Source: DTHT01 sp037444625 (GTDB taxonomy: Bacteria > Acidobacteriota > Terriglobia > Bryobacterales > Bryobacteraceae). Taken from it: a stretch of DNA of 64,000 nt. Below are positions 56,001 through 62,923 of this stretch, piece after piece. Position numbers and translations under genes: made by a program. The stretch lies in contig JBBIMA010000017.1 of NCBI GenBank assembly GCA_037444625.1, forward strand, positions 1-64,000. Direction: 5' to 3'. The notes beneath the pieces were generated by a model. It was not told the origin of the DNA. It did no database searches and was given only the letters and a program-made list of their open reading frames with translations. Numbering within the stretch: the first letter of the stretch is position 1; the number at the start of each line of letters is the position of its first letter.

Positions 56001-56561
56001 CTCGCGCCCGCCGTTGATGGAAATGCCGGAAGTGCCGGCAATATCGAAGGAGCGCAAGTAACGCCAGGAGCCGCTCTTGACGACCCCGGCGGCCGCCCAG
56101 GCGATCTGGAAGGGATTGCGCCCCTGGGTGGGCACGTGGGCGATGATCTCCTGGGCCAGCACCTGCGCCCGGGTGGCGGTCTCGGTCTGAAGTTGCGAGA
56201 CCGAGGCGCTCACCGTGACGCTCTCGGTGAGCTGGCCGATCTCCAGTTGCACGTCCAAACGCAACCGGTCCAAGGCCTGTAGCAGGATGTTCTCCCGCAC
56301 GAACTTCTTGAAGCCGCTCTGTTCGACCGTCAAGCGATAGGCGCCCGGGGCCAGGAAGGGCGTGACGTAGTTGCCCGACTCGTTGGTCTTGGCGGTCACG
56401 CTGACGTTCTGGGCGATGTTAGTGACCGTGACGGTAGCCCCGGCCACGGGGGCGCCGCTGGGGTCGGTAACGATGCCGGTGATGGAGGCCCGGACTTCCT
56501 GGGCCCAAGCCAGCCCGGCCGAGACTGCAATCAGGCAGAGACCTCTAATGAGGGGCCCCAT
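53076..56561 (-). CDS. Oar-like TonB-dependent outer-membrane receptor
   Basis: The 1161-residue protein has a signal peptide (GLCLIAVSAGLAWAQ), a carboxypeptidase-regulatory-like beta-sandwich (residues about 22-110: ITGIVTDPSGAPVAGATVTVTN, NESGNYVTPFLAPGAYRLTVE), a plug region (SISINGGREKTNEVLLDGIS-like stretch near 170-200) and a large 22-strand-type barrel ending IKLVMHLNW. Acidobacteriota encode dozens of such receptors for polymer or oligosaccharide uptake. The ligand is unknown. The RBS AAAGGAG is good; a TATACT box lies about 60 bases upstream. No SusD-like gene is next to it. Confidence 0.92.
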   Translation of the reverse strand: MGPLIRGLCLIAVSAGLAWAQEVRASITGIVTDPSGAPVAGATVTVTNIAQNVSVTAKTNESGNYVTPFLAPGAYRLTVEQSGFKKFVRENILLQALDRLRLDVQLEIGQLTESVTVSASVSQLQTETATRAQVLAQEIIAHVPTQGRNPFQIAWAAAGVVKSGSWRYLRSFDIAGTSGISINGGREKTNEVLLDGISNVRAEYTVIAVPTTESVQEFKVQANTYDAQYGRTGGGVITIVTKGGTNEFHGTAFEYFQNDKLNANQSELNQPQTIAGVFYPKGRKPPNHINQFGAMVSGPYYIPKLVDGRNRAFFMLSWESMRQRSADPDVKTFPIMEIRGGDFSQLFNAAGQQVLIYDPWTTRADGTRTPFPGNRIPAAQIDPVAQKVLSYYPPPSAPGDGPARINNYPYPSRWIASFDQFVGRTDFVVNSSNNVFFRYGENPFQEFRAIVFGLDNPAEPTGNAPLLRNGRNIMMNWTSTLSPSMTFDFRFGLTRWEDAGGSSIGAGYDPKQLGIDPALVAQFTRYQFPRFDLEGYQSVGSNAFGPGTRDTYSLQPNFNKVLGRHFLKFGAEVRQYNQNNSGRGYPSGYWYFGKNWTQANAQRADAVSGNSLATMLLGLPSSARVEKNIDPAYRHFYYAGFIQDDWKVTSRLSLNVGLRWDTETGNMERFNRQVNGVDLNAPSPIAARVKGLDLKGQVRFAGVDGQPRTLLDADKNNWQPRVGVAYRLSDKLVLRGGYGLYYLGDDTLGSTAGFSRTTTAVVSTDGLRPVAGLKTANPYVTLGGKLLDPIGSSQGAASFLGEGVTAYMRNRGLPYSQQYSFDIQRELPGGILLELGYSGNATRRVSLGFGLNYIPANEMGRRTATGAIDTAYYTGQVPNPMAGLIPANAALNGATIQRQILWRAYPQYSGISISSVPLGRNRYHGMAVKVTKRLSHGLSFLSSYNVGKNLRQIRVLNSQDFVLANWENTRLVKESDQNIDAPQKFVVVGIYELPFGRGRRFGSDVHPILNHLIGGWQINYDVTYQSGWVADYPNAPQVRPGSAKLSNPSRTQWFNTSLWDDPATGRKVTPPNLTYEFRTFPYLFSDVRRPGYQNWDTSLSKYFPLKENLKLQFRFEMVNMMNHPWFSDLASVDVTNPAFARLHPTQRNLPRFIKLVMHLNW

Positions 56562-56620
56562 TTGCCAACTCCTTTCCCGAGAAATGGTCCGGGAGTCCCC
56601 TGAGGAAACCCGGCCGCCTC

Positions 56621-56626
56621 AGTATA
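56621..56626 (-). promoter_or_regulatory. -10 box (TATACT) of the TonB receptor gene
   Basis: TATACT on the minus strand is 59 bases before ATG 56561. TG directly abuts the hexamer. It lies in the short gap after the upstream oxidoreductase. Confidence 0.35.
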
Positions 56627-56656
56627 CACCTGTACGCCCCGCGCCGCAAGCACCCC

Positions 56657-57739
56657 TCAGCCCAGCTTCACGATCCGGTGTTGCTCGGCCGAGGCCCGCG
56701 CCAGCAGCACGATCCGATTCACCCGCACAATGTCCGCCAGGGTCAAGCCCGGCGCTTTGCCCAAGTACACCGACTCGAGAAAATCCACAAACAGCGAGCG
56801 CTCCGCCGGCAGCTTCTCCAACACCCGCGGCTTGCTGCTCTCCGACATCACCGTCACCCCCGTCGCCGCCTGATACTCGGCGATCCCCTTGGAACCCGCC
56901 AGCCGCAGCCGGTCGTCGCCGTGCGTGGGAGCGGTCCGGGGACGCAGGTAATCCATGCGCAGCATGCCCGCCCCTCCGTTGTCCAGCCGGAACAGGGTGC
57001 CGGTCACGGTCTCCATCTCGCCCAGATCCGGCGGGCCGAACACCGTCTGGAACGACACCGCCTCGGTGAACTCCCGCCCGCTCGCCCAGCGCATCAGATC
57101 CACCATGTGAATGCCGATCCAGGGAATCGTGCCCCCGTAGGTCCGGCGCCGACGATACCAGGCGGCGCGCTCCCCCAGCTTGTAGGACTTCTGGGCCGCT
57201 ATCTGAGCCACCTCGCCGATCTCGCCCGAATCCACCACCTGCTTGAGCGCCAAATACGGCGGGGAAAACCGCATCGGCAGCAGCATGCTCAGCCGCACCG
57301 GGCGGCGCTGCAAAGCCCGCTCGATGCGCTCCAGCTCCTCCAGCTCGATGGCCAGCGGCTTTTCGGCCACTACGTGCAGGCCCCGTTCGACGGCGGCCAG
57401 AATGCGTTCGGCCCGCCCGCCATTGGGGCCGCACACCGCCGCCACGTCGAGCTGCTCGCGCTCCAACAGCCGCCGGTAGTCGGTATAGGTGCGGGCGGAT
57501 TTCAAGCGAGGATTGCGGGTCACCGCCGCCAAGGCCTTCTCGTCAGGGTCCGCCACCGCCGCCACCTCCACCTCGGGCAGCCGGGGCAGCGGGCGCAGGA
57601 TCTCAGCCGTGTGGCCCTCCAGTCCGATCAGGGCCACGCGGATCGGGCGGCCGAAACGGACCGTCTCTGCGGGCTGCTGGGCGGCCAGCCCGGCGCCGCC
57701 GGCCAGCAGCGTGCGGCGTGAGAAACTCCCGGCGCTCAT
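56657..57739 (-). CDS. Gfo/Idh/MocA-family oxidoreductase with Tat-like signal (second copy)
   Basis: The 360-residue protein starts with SFSRRTLLAGGAGLA, a twin-arginine motif. The Rossmann motif is VALIGLEGHTAEILRPL and the family motif VVAEKPLAIE. A conserved DLMRWASGREF segment follows in the C-terminal alpha/beta domain. The usual GxGxxG is altered (GLEGHT), which is also seen in some exported family members. The substrate is unknown. CACAAT seven bases before ATG is a weak leaderless-type -10 box. It shares little direct sequence with the first copy at 6-7 kb beyond the family core. Confidence 0.87.
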   Translation of the reverse strand: MSAGSFSRRTLLAGGAGLAAQQPAETVRFGRPIRVALIGLEGHTAEILRPLPRLPEVEVAAVADPDEKALAAVTRNPRLKSARTYTDYRRLLEREQLDVAAVCGPNGGRAERILAAVERGLHVVAEKPLAIELEELERIERALQRRPVRLSMLLPMRFSPPYLALKQVVDSGEIGEVAQIAAQKSYKLGERAAWYRRRRTYGGTIPWIGIHMVDLMRWASGREFTEAVSFQTVFGPPDLGEMETVTGTLFRLDNGGAGMLRMDYLRPRTAPTHGDDRLRLAGSKGIAEYQAATGVTVMSESSKPRVLEKLPAERSLFVDFLESVYLGKAPGLTLADIVRVNRIVLLARASAEQHRIVKLG

Positions 57740-57839
57740 GCTGCGATTGTGCCACGGAACTCACCCGGCCGCTTGGGGAGGCCTGCCGGCCGTCCGCCGG
57801 CAGGCGCCGATGGGGATCAGCCCGGGGAGGCCGGCCGGC

Positions 57840-58145
57840 TCACGCGCCCCGCCGGCCGTCCGCTTCCAGATAGAACGCCACCATGCGCCGGCTCAACTCC
57901 GAGGCCGCAATGGAGTAGCCGCCGGAAGCCACCAGCCGGCCAAGCTGCTCCAGACGTTCCGGGTCCGGGCCGGCCCCTAACAGGATCTGCGACAGCCGCG
58001 ACAAGGAGACCGAATCCGAGAATCCTTCACTGCGCGCGCGATCGGCCTCGGCGGACTTCTCCGCCTGCCCGGAGCCTTGGGCCGACCGGACCAGAGCGGG
58101 ATAGAGCTCCTCGATGCGCATGGCTCGGTCTACGCCAATCCTCAT
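57840..58145 (-). CDS. flgM: FlgM-like anti-sigma-28 factor
   Basis: The 101-residue protein has the C-terminal FlgM pattern: DSVSLSRLSQILLGAG, then DPERLEQLGRLVASGGYSIAASELSRRMV. FlgM binds FliA and is exported after hook completion. A start at internal ATG 58121 is also possible. It ends the flagellar minus-strand run, as in many flgFGAHIJM clusters. fliA is not in view. Confidence 0.83.
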   Translation of the reverse strand: MRIGVDRAMRIEELYPALVRSAQGSGQAEKSAEADRARSEGFSDSVSLSRLSQILLGAGPDPERLEQLGRLVASGGYSIAASELSRRMVAFYLEADGRRGA

Positions 58146-58149
58146 GCTC

Positions 58150-58470
58150 TTATCGGCCCGCCGAGAACGGGCTTTTAGCGGCGGCGTCTTCGGCGGCCGC
58201 AGGAGGGCGCTCCAAACCCTCCAGGATCAGCCCGGCCAGCCCGAGACCTCCTTGAGCAGCCAGCACCTCCGCCAGGTGTTCTTCGGCGATCTCCAGCATC
58301 GAGGCGGAAGTCTGGTCCTCGCCCGTGCCCATCCAGCCCCGCTCTTCCCGCATGGCCTTCAAGAGCTGGGCCAGCAGCAGGGCCTCGAACTGGCCGGCCG
58401 CTTCGCGCAGGCGCTGCGGGTCGGACTCGGGCGCCGCGGCCCGCCCCCCGCCGGCGACGGCTGAGATCAT
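58150..58470 (-). CDS. flgJ: Rod-binding protein FlgJ, N-terminal domain only
   Basis: The 106-residue protein matches the rod-binding domain: LREAAGQFEALLLAQLLKAMREE, then SASMLEIAEEHLAEVLAAQGGLGLA. The muramidase half found in enterobacterial FlgJ is missing, as is common elsewhere. Its start touches the flgI stop. Confidence 0.85.
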   Translation of the reverse strand: MISAVAGGGRAAAPESDPQRLREAAGQFEALLLAQLLKAMREERGWMGTGEDQTSASMLEIAEEHLAEVLAAQGGLGLAGLILEGLERPPAAAEDAAAKSPFSAGR

Positions 58471-59564
58471 CAGATCACCTCCAGCTCGGCCTCCAGCGCC
58501 CCGGCCGCCCGCAGGTTCTGGAGGATCGCGATGATGTCGCGCGGCGTGGATCCGATCGCGCTGAGCGCGCGCACCAGCTCCTCGACGGTGGCGCCCTGCT
58601 TGAGCACCACGTTGCGCGCCTTGTCCTCTTTGACGCCCACGCCCACTTGCGGCACCACTTGGGTCGTCCCACCAGACAGCGGCGCCGGCTGCGAGACGGC
58701 GAAGCCGGTCTGGATCTCGACCGTCAGCGAGCCGTGCATCACGGCCACCGGCGAGATGCGCACCTCCTTGCCCATCACGATGGTGCCCGTGCGCTCGTTG
58801 ACCACCACTTTGGCCGGACGGTCGGCCTCCACCGTCAGGCTCTCCATCTCGGCCAGGAAATCCGCCGGCCGCTCGGAGTAAAGCGGCGGCGCCTCGACCG
58901 CGACGACGGCGGAGTTCTCCGCCCGGGCCACCGCCGCGCCCCCGGCGGCGAACTTCCGGTTGATCGCCTCGGCAATGCGAACCGCGGTGGTGAAATCGGC
59001 CTGGCGAAGCTGGAGTCGCAGTTTCGAACCGGGCGGCGGCGTGGGGGCCGGCCGTTCGATGAGGGCCCCGCCGGGCACCCTGCCGGTGGTGGGATGGTTC
59101 ACGGTCTGCTGCGTGCCCAAGCCGCCCGCCACGAAGCCCCCCGTGACCACCGGCCCTTGCGCCAGCGCGTAAACCTGGCCGTCCGGGCCGCGCAGGCTGG
59201 TCAGCAACAGCAAGCCGCCCTGGAGGTTGGTGGCGTCGCCCACCGCCGCCACCGTCACGTCCATGCGCATGCCGGGCTGCGCGTAGGCCGGTAGATTCGC
59301 CGTCACCATCACCGCCGCCACGTTGTTCACCCGGATGGCGCTGGGAGGCACCGAGACGCCCATCCGCTCGAGCAGGTTCGTCAGGCTCTGGGCCGAAAAC
59401 ACCGTCTGCCGCCGATCCCCCGTGCCCGCCAAGCCCACCACCAGCCCGTAGCCCAGCAACTGATTGTCGCGCGCTCCCTCGATGGAGACCAGCTCCTTGA
59501 GGCGTGCGCCGCCTTCCAGCGCCATCGCCATCGCCAACCCGAGCGCCGGCCCGCGCAGCTTCAT
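58470..59564 (-). CDS. flgI: Flagellar P-ring protein
   Basis: The 364-residue protein has the FlgI core: LVSIEGARDNQLLGYGLVVGLAGTGD, then RVNNVAAVMVTANLPAYAQPGMRMDVTVA and LLLTSLRGPDGQVYALAQGPV. It forms the periplasmic P-ring around the rod. The N-terminal signal is short. It is 13 bases after flgH. Confidence 0.95.
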   Translation of the reverse strand: MKLRGPALGLAMAMALEGGARLKELVSIEGARDNQLLGYGLVVGLAGTGDRRQTVFSAQSLTNLLERMGVSVPPSAIRVNNVAAVMVTANLPAYAQPGMRMDVTVAAVGDATNLQGGLLLLTSLRGPDGQVYALAQGPVVTGGFVAGGLGTQQTVNHPTTGRVPGGALIERPAPTPPPGSKLRLQLRQADFTTAVRIAEAINRKFAAGGAAVARAENSAVVAVEAPPLYSERPADFLAEMESLTVEADRPAKVVVNERTGTIVMGKEVRISPVAVMHGSLTVEIQTGFAVSQPAPLSGGTTQVVPQVGVGVKEDKARNVVLKQGATVEELVRALSAIGSTPRDIIAILQNLRAAGALEAELEVI

Positions 59565-59577
59565 CCGCCCTCCCCGA

Positions 59578-60273
59578 TCAGAAAGGCAGCAGCCCCGTCA
59601 GCAGCCGGTACAAAAAGAACGGCCGCCGCACGGCGTCGCCCACCACGCCCTTGCCGTTGATGCGCACTTCCATCTGCGCCAGCCTGTCCGAACGCACTAC
59701 ATTGCCCGGCGCGATGTCGTAGGGACGCACCACGCCCCGCACCGTCACCCACTGCCGCTCGGAATTGACCAGCGTCTCCTTGGAGCCTTCGATCACCAGA
59801 TACCCGTTGGGCAGCACCTCGATCACCCGGGCCGAGAGCGTCGTCGTCAGCACGGTGTCCCGGGTCGTGGCGCCCTGCCCGTCCAGGTCGCTGGCGCCCG
59901 ACAGCCCGGCCAGATTGGCCAGCCTCCCGCCCGCCTGGGTCGCCCCGAACAGCGCGCCTACCGAGTGCTCGGCCGTGGCTTTGCGCGTGCTCTTGGTCGT
60001 GCCCTTGGCCACCGCCGAGGCCCGTTCGGAAACCAGGATGGTGACCAGATCGTCCACCTGCCCAGCCTTCACATCCCGGACTCCGTCGGCCAGCGCGGCT
60101 CCCGGATGCCACAGGGCCCCCGGCAGCCCGCCGCCCGCCCGCTCGCGCGCCCGCTGCCGCGCCGCGCTGACGTACTCCTCCAGCGGCCCGGCGGCCGGCT
60201 TGCTCGCCTTCTCAGCGGCCGGCGTCCCGCCCGCCAAGGCCAACAGCAGCACGCTCATGGAAACTCGCATCAA
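59578..60273 (-). CDS. flgH: Flagellar L-ring protein
   Basis: The 231-residue protein has the FlgH core: SLWHP-like ALWHPGAALADGV, then DLVTILVSERASAVAKGTTKS and LSARVIEVLPNGYLVIEGSKE, RQWVTVRGVVRPYDI. It forms the outer-membrane L-ring. Family members are usually lipoproteins; here the signal (SVLLLALAGGTPAAEK) has no lipobox cysteine. Its start lies inside the flgA coding sequence (about 60-base overlap). The exact start among the ATGs at 60273, 60270 and 60258 is open. Confidence 0.9.
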   Translation of the reverse strand: MMRVSMSVLLLALAGGTPAAEKASKPAAGPLEEYVSAARQRARERAGGGLPGALWHPGAALADGVRDVKAGQVDDLVTILVSERASAVAKGTTKSTRKATAEHSVGALFGATQAGGRLANLAGLSGASDLDGQGATTRDTVLTTTLSARVIEVLPNGYLVIEGSKETLVNSERQWVTVRGVVRPYDIAPGNVVRSDRLAQMEVRINGKGVVGDAVRRPFFLYRLLTGLLPF

Positions 60274-61141
60274 TCACCGCCTTTCCCGGCCCCTCCACGC
60301 GGGCCGCCAGGCGCCGCCCGTTGGAGGGGTGGCGCACCAAAATCACATCGCCCGCCCTCCCGCCGGTCTCGGCGCGCGCCTGAAACCTCAATTGCGCCCC
60401 GCCGCTGACGACCTCCACCGCCACCGTCTGGCCCCGCTCGACCTCCCGCGGCGGCGCCAGCATCCGGGCGTAGAGCACCGTTCCGGCCGGGATCCAGCGC
60501 CGGGGCAGCAGGCCCGCGGCGGCCTCCACCGCCTCCAGCGGCGCCTCCCCCAGGGGAAACCACTCCCCCTCCTCCAGGCGAAGCTGCCGGGCCTCGACCG
60601 GCTTGCCGGGCGCCAGATTCTCGGCCGCCACCAGTCGCTTCCCGGACGCTGCAATGCGCACGCGCGCCCACACGGGCAGGCTGCGCCGGCCGTCGTAGCG
60701 CAGCCGCCCCCGCCAGAGCATCGCCTGCGCGCGCCCGCCCGGCGGCGCGCCCAGCCCCGAGCGCGGGAACTCCAGCTCGCCCGGGGGCACCGGATAGCGG
60801 CTGAAATCCAGCAGCTCGATACGCGCATCCTCACGCCCGAGGGCGCGCCGGAGCGCTTCAACAACCTTCTGGGCGGTGAGCGGCGCCAGGGCCCGCTCCA
60901 GGCACACTTCCCGGCCCTCTACCGCCAGCCCGTGCCTCGCCGCCAGCCGCGCCACTTCCTGCGCCGTCAGGATGCGCCGTGCTCCCGGCGCAGGGGCGTA
61001 GCCGAGCACCGCCTCGCCCTCCAGCCGGGCGAAGGCCGGGACGGCCTCGGCCAGATGGCGCGCCAGGATCTGCTCGCCTTCCACCGCAATGCAGCCGGCT
61101 CCGCCCGAGACCAGCCACAGCCATGCCGCCGGCATCATCAT
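60212..61141 (-). CDS. flgA: P-ring assembly chaperone with SAF domain
   Basis: The ~309-residue protein has a signal-like start, an N-terminal FlgA region, and C-terminal SAF/SH3-like parts (LVAAENLAPGKPVEARQLRLEEGEW, RRWIPAGTVLYARMLAPP, VERGQTVAVEVVSGGAQLRFQ, GDVILVRHPSNGRRLAARVEGPG). It helps FlgI assemble. Three consecutive ATGs (61141, 61138, 61135) overlap the flgG stop. The last 18 or so residues overlap flgH and may be dispensable. Confidence 0.87.
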   Translation of the reverse strand: MMMPAAWLWLVSGGAGCIAVEGEQILARHLAEAVPAFARLEGEAVLGYAPAPGARRILTAQEVARLAARHGLAVEGREVCLERALAPLTAQKVVEALRRALGREDARIELLDFSRYPVPPGELEFPRSGLGAPPGGRAQAMLWRGRLRYDGRRSLPVWARVRIAASGKRLVAAENLAPGKPVEARQLRLEEGEWFPLGEAPLEAVEAAAGLLPRRWIPAGTVLYARMLAPPREVERGQTVAVEVVSGGAQLRFQARAETGGRAGDVILVRHPSNGRRLAARVEGPGKAVIDASFHERAAVGLGGRDAGR

Positions 61142-61929
61142 CGCGTGAGGTTGTTCACCTGCTGATACATTTCATCCGCCGCCCGCACCACGCGCGAGTT
61201 GGCTTCATAGGCCCGCTGGGCGATGATCAGGTTGATGAACTCCTCGACCACGCTCACGTTGGATTCCTCGACGTAGCCCTGAAGCAGCGTCCCCAGGCCC
61301 TCCTGGCCCCCGGGGTTGCCCACGATCGGATCGCCCGAGGCGTCCGTGGGGGTATACAAATTCCGCCCGATGCTATTCAGCCCGGCCGGGTTGGGAAAGT
61401 TCGCCAACTGGATCTGTCCGGCAAGCTGCGCCGCCGTCTGCCCCGGCTGCGTGTAGCTGACCGTGCCGTCGCTGGCGATGGTGATGGACTGGGCGTCGGG
61501 AGGCAGCGTGATCTGCGGCTCCAGGGGATCGCCGTCGGCGGTGACCAGGTTGCCGTCGCGGTCCAAGTGAAACGTCCCGGCGCGCGTGTAGGCCAGCTCG
61601 CCCGAGGGCAGCCGCACCTGAAAGAAGCCCCGGCCCTGAATCACCAGATCCAGCGGATTGCCCGTCAACTGGAAGTTGCCTTGCGAAAAGACGATCTCGT
61701 TGGAGGCCGGACGCGTCCCCAAACCCAGTTGCAGGCCGCTCGGCACCACCGTCTGCGCGCTGGCCGAGGCCCCGGGCTGCACCAGATTCTGATAGAGCAG
61801 ATCCTGGAACTGCGCCCGCCGGGCCTTGAAGCCCACCGTCTTGGCGTTGGCCAGATTGTGCGCGATGTTGTCCACGTTCATTTGCTGCGCGGTCATCCCG
61901 CTGGCCGCGCTGTACAAGGCTCGGATCAT
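61138..61929 (-). CDS. flgG: Flagellar distal rod protein
   Basis: The 263-residue protein starts IRALYSAASGMTAQQMNVDN with the rod/hook N-terminal motif, continues NIAHNLANAKTVGFKA, and ends with EESNVSVVEEFINLIIAQRAYEAN, the C-terminal helix of the family. It builds the distal rod. Confidence 0.95.
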   Translation of the reverse strand: MIRALYSAASGMTAQQMNVDNIAHNLANAKTVGFKARRAQFQDLLYQNLVQPGASASAQTVVPSGLQLGLGTRPASNEIVFSQGNFQLTGNPLDLVIQGRGFFQVRLPSGELAYTRAGTFHLDRDGNLVTADGDPLEPQITLPPDAQSITIASDGTVSYTQPGQTAAQLAGQIQLANFPNPAGLNSIGRNLYTPTDASGDPIVGNPGGQEGLGTLLQGYVEESNVSVVEEFINLIIAQRAYEANSRVVRAADEMYQQVNNLTR

Positions 61930-61951
61930 GCTTGCCTGCCTCCTTCGGCTC

Positions 61952-62704
61952 TCAAGGCGCCACCTTGGCTAACTCTTCGACCGCCCGGCGATTCATTTCT
62001 CCCCCCAGGGCCGCCGCCCGCCCCAGCATTTCGAACTGGCGCAGGAGATTGATCAGCCGCACGGCGGCCTCCGCCGCCGCCACGTTCGAGCTCTCCAGCT
62101 TGCCCTGCTCGACGACGTAGCCCGAGGCGGGCGCGGGCCTCAGGCCCGGATCCGCCGCGCGGAAGTAGTTGTGGCCCACCTTGCTCAGGGCCTCCGGCCG
62201 CGAGAAGCTCACTACCTCCAAGCGCCCCAGCGACTGGCCGCCCTGCCGGACCTCCCCTTCAGGGCTGATCTCGATCGGACCCCGGCCCGTGGCGCGGATC
62301 CGACCGCCGCCTACGGCTCGCACCGCGTAGCCGTCCCCGGTCTCCAGCACCCCGGCGGGCGACAGCCGGAAAGCCCCGTTGCGCGTGTAGAGCGGACCGC
62401 CGGGCCCCTCCACCACAAACAAGCCCGGACCCGAGATCGCCAGGTCGGTCGGATTGCCCGTCGGCTTCAGCGCCCCCTGCCGGAAATCGGTCCAGTGCCG
62501 CTCGATCACCGGCAGCAGCGAGGGCGCGGGACTCCAACCGGCCAGCGCGGGATCCAGCGCTTCGGGCGCCACATACAAGGAATAGGATTCGCGATCCAGT
62601 TTGAAGCCCGCCGTGGCCGCGTTGGCCAGGTTGTTGGCGAGCATTTCCAGGGCCTCCATGCGGGCCCGCATCCCGCCGGCCGCCGCGATGGTCAACGGAT
62701 CCAT
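61952..62704 (-). CDS. flgF: Flagellar proximal rod protein FlgF
   Basis: The 250-residue protein has the rod-family ends: ALEMLANNLANAATAGFKLD near the N-terminus and LESSNVAAAEAAVRLINLLRQFEMLGRAA at the C-terminus. It starts the minus-strand flagellar run. The choice of ATG 62704 gives the normal N-terminus; the frame is open upstream but without rod sequence. Confidence 0.92.
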   Translation of the reverse strand: MDPLTIAAAGGMRARMEALEMLANNLANAATAGFKLDRESYSLYVAPEALDPALAGWSPAPSLLPVIERHWTDFRQGALKPTGNPTDLAISGPGLFVVEGPGGPLYTRNGAFRLSPAGVLETGDGYAVRAVGGGRIRATGRGPIEISPEGEVRQGGQSLGRLEVVSFSRPEALSKVGHNYFRAADPGLRPAPASGYVVEQGKLESSNVAAAEAAVRLINLLRQFEMLGRAAALGGEMNRRAVEELAKVAP

Positions 62705-62923
62705 CGAAGCCCTCCGCCCGAGGGCTAGCAATCGAGCGGCCGCGGCCGGCCACGCAAAAACTTCCTCGAATCGAACCGAAAAGAGCGGATAAGGGGGGCT
62801 TGTGCGGCGGCAAATTCCTGCCATCGCGCCCGCCGCGACGAAGTCTTGCACCTTCCAGGGCCTCGCAAGCGCTTGAATTCCGCGACCGTCCCGCGCGGCC
62901 CCATAACTGCACTGTCCCGCGGC
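62705..62923. other. Divergent promoter region between flgF and the fliK-like gene
   Basis: About 220 bases hold no clear gene. On the plus strand GCGGATAA at 62785-62792 resembles a sigma-28 -10 box (GCCGATAA), but its -35 position is poor. On the minus strand a sigma-54-like GG...GC pair near 62808-62823 has one base too few. Flagellar sigma control is likely but not shown. Confidence 0.35.

Noticed and set aside
53076..56561. Large plus-strand frames opposite the TonB receptor
   Set aside because: Val/Gly/His-rich antisense translations without motifs; the minus-strand receptor is clear.
62785..62792. Sigma-28 promoter upstream of the fliK-like gene
   Set aside because: The -10-like GCGGATAA has no matching TAAA at the right distance, so it is noted only as a weak possibility.
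62808..62823. Sigma-54 (GG-N10-GC) promoter for flgF
   Set aside because: The TGGCA...TTGC pair is one base too close for sigma-54 binding.
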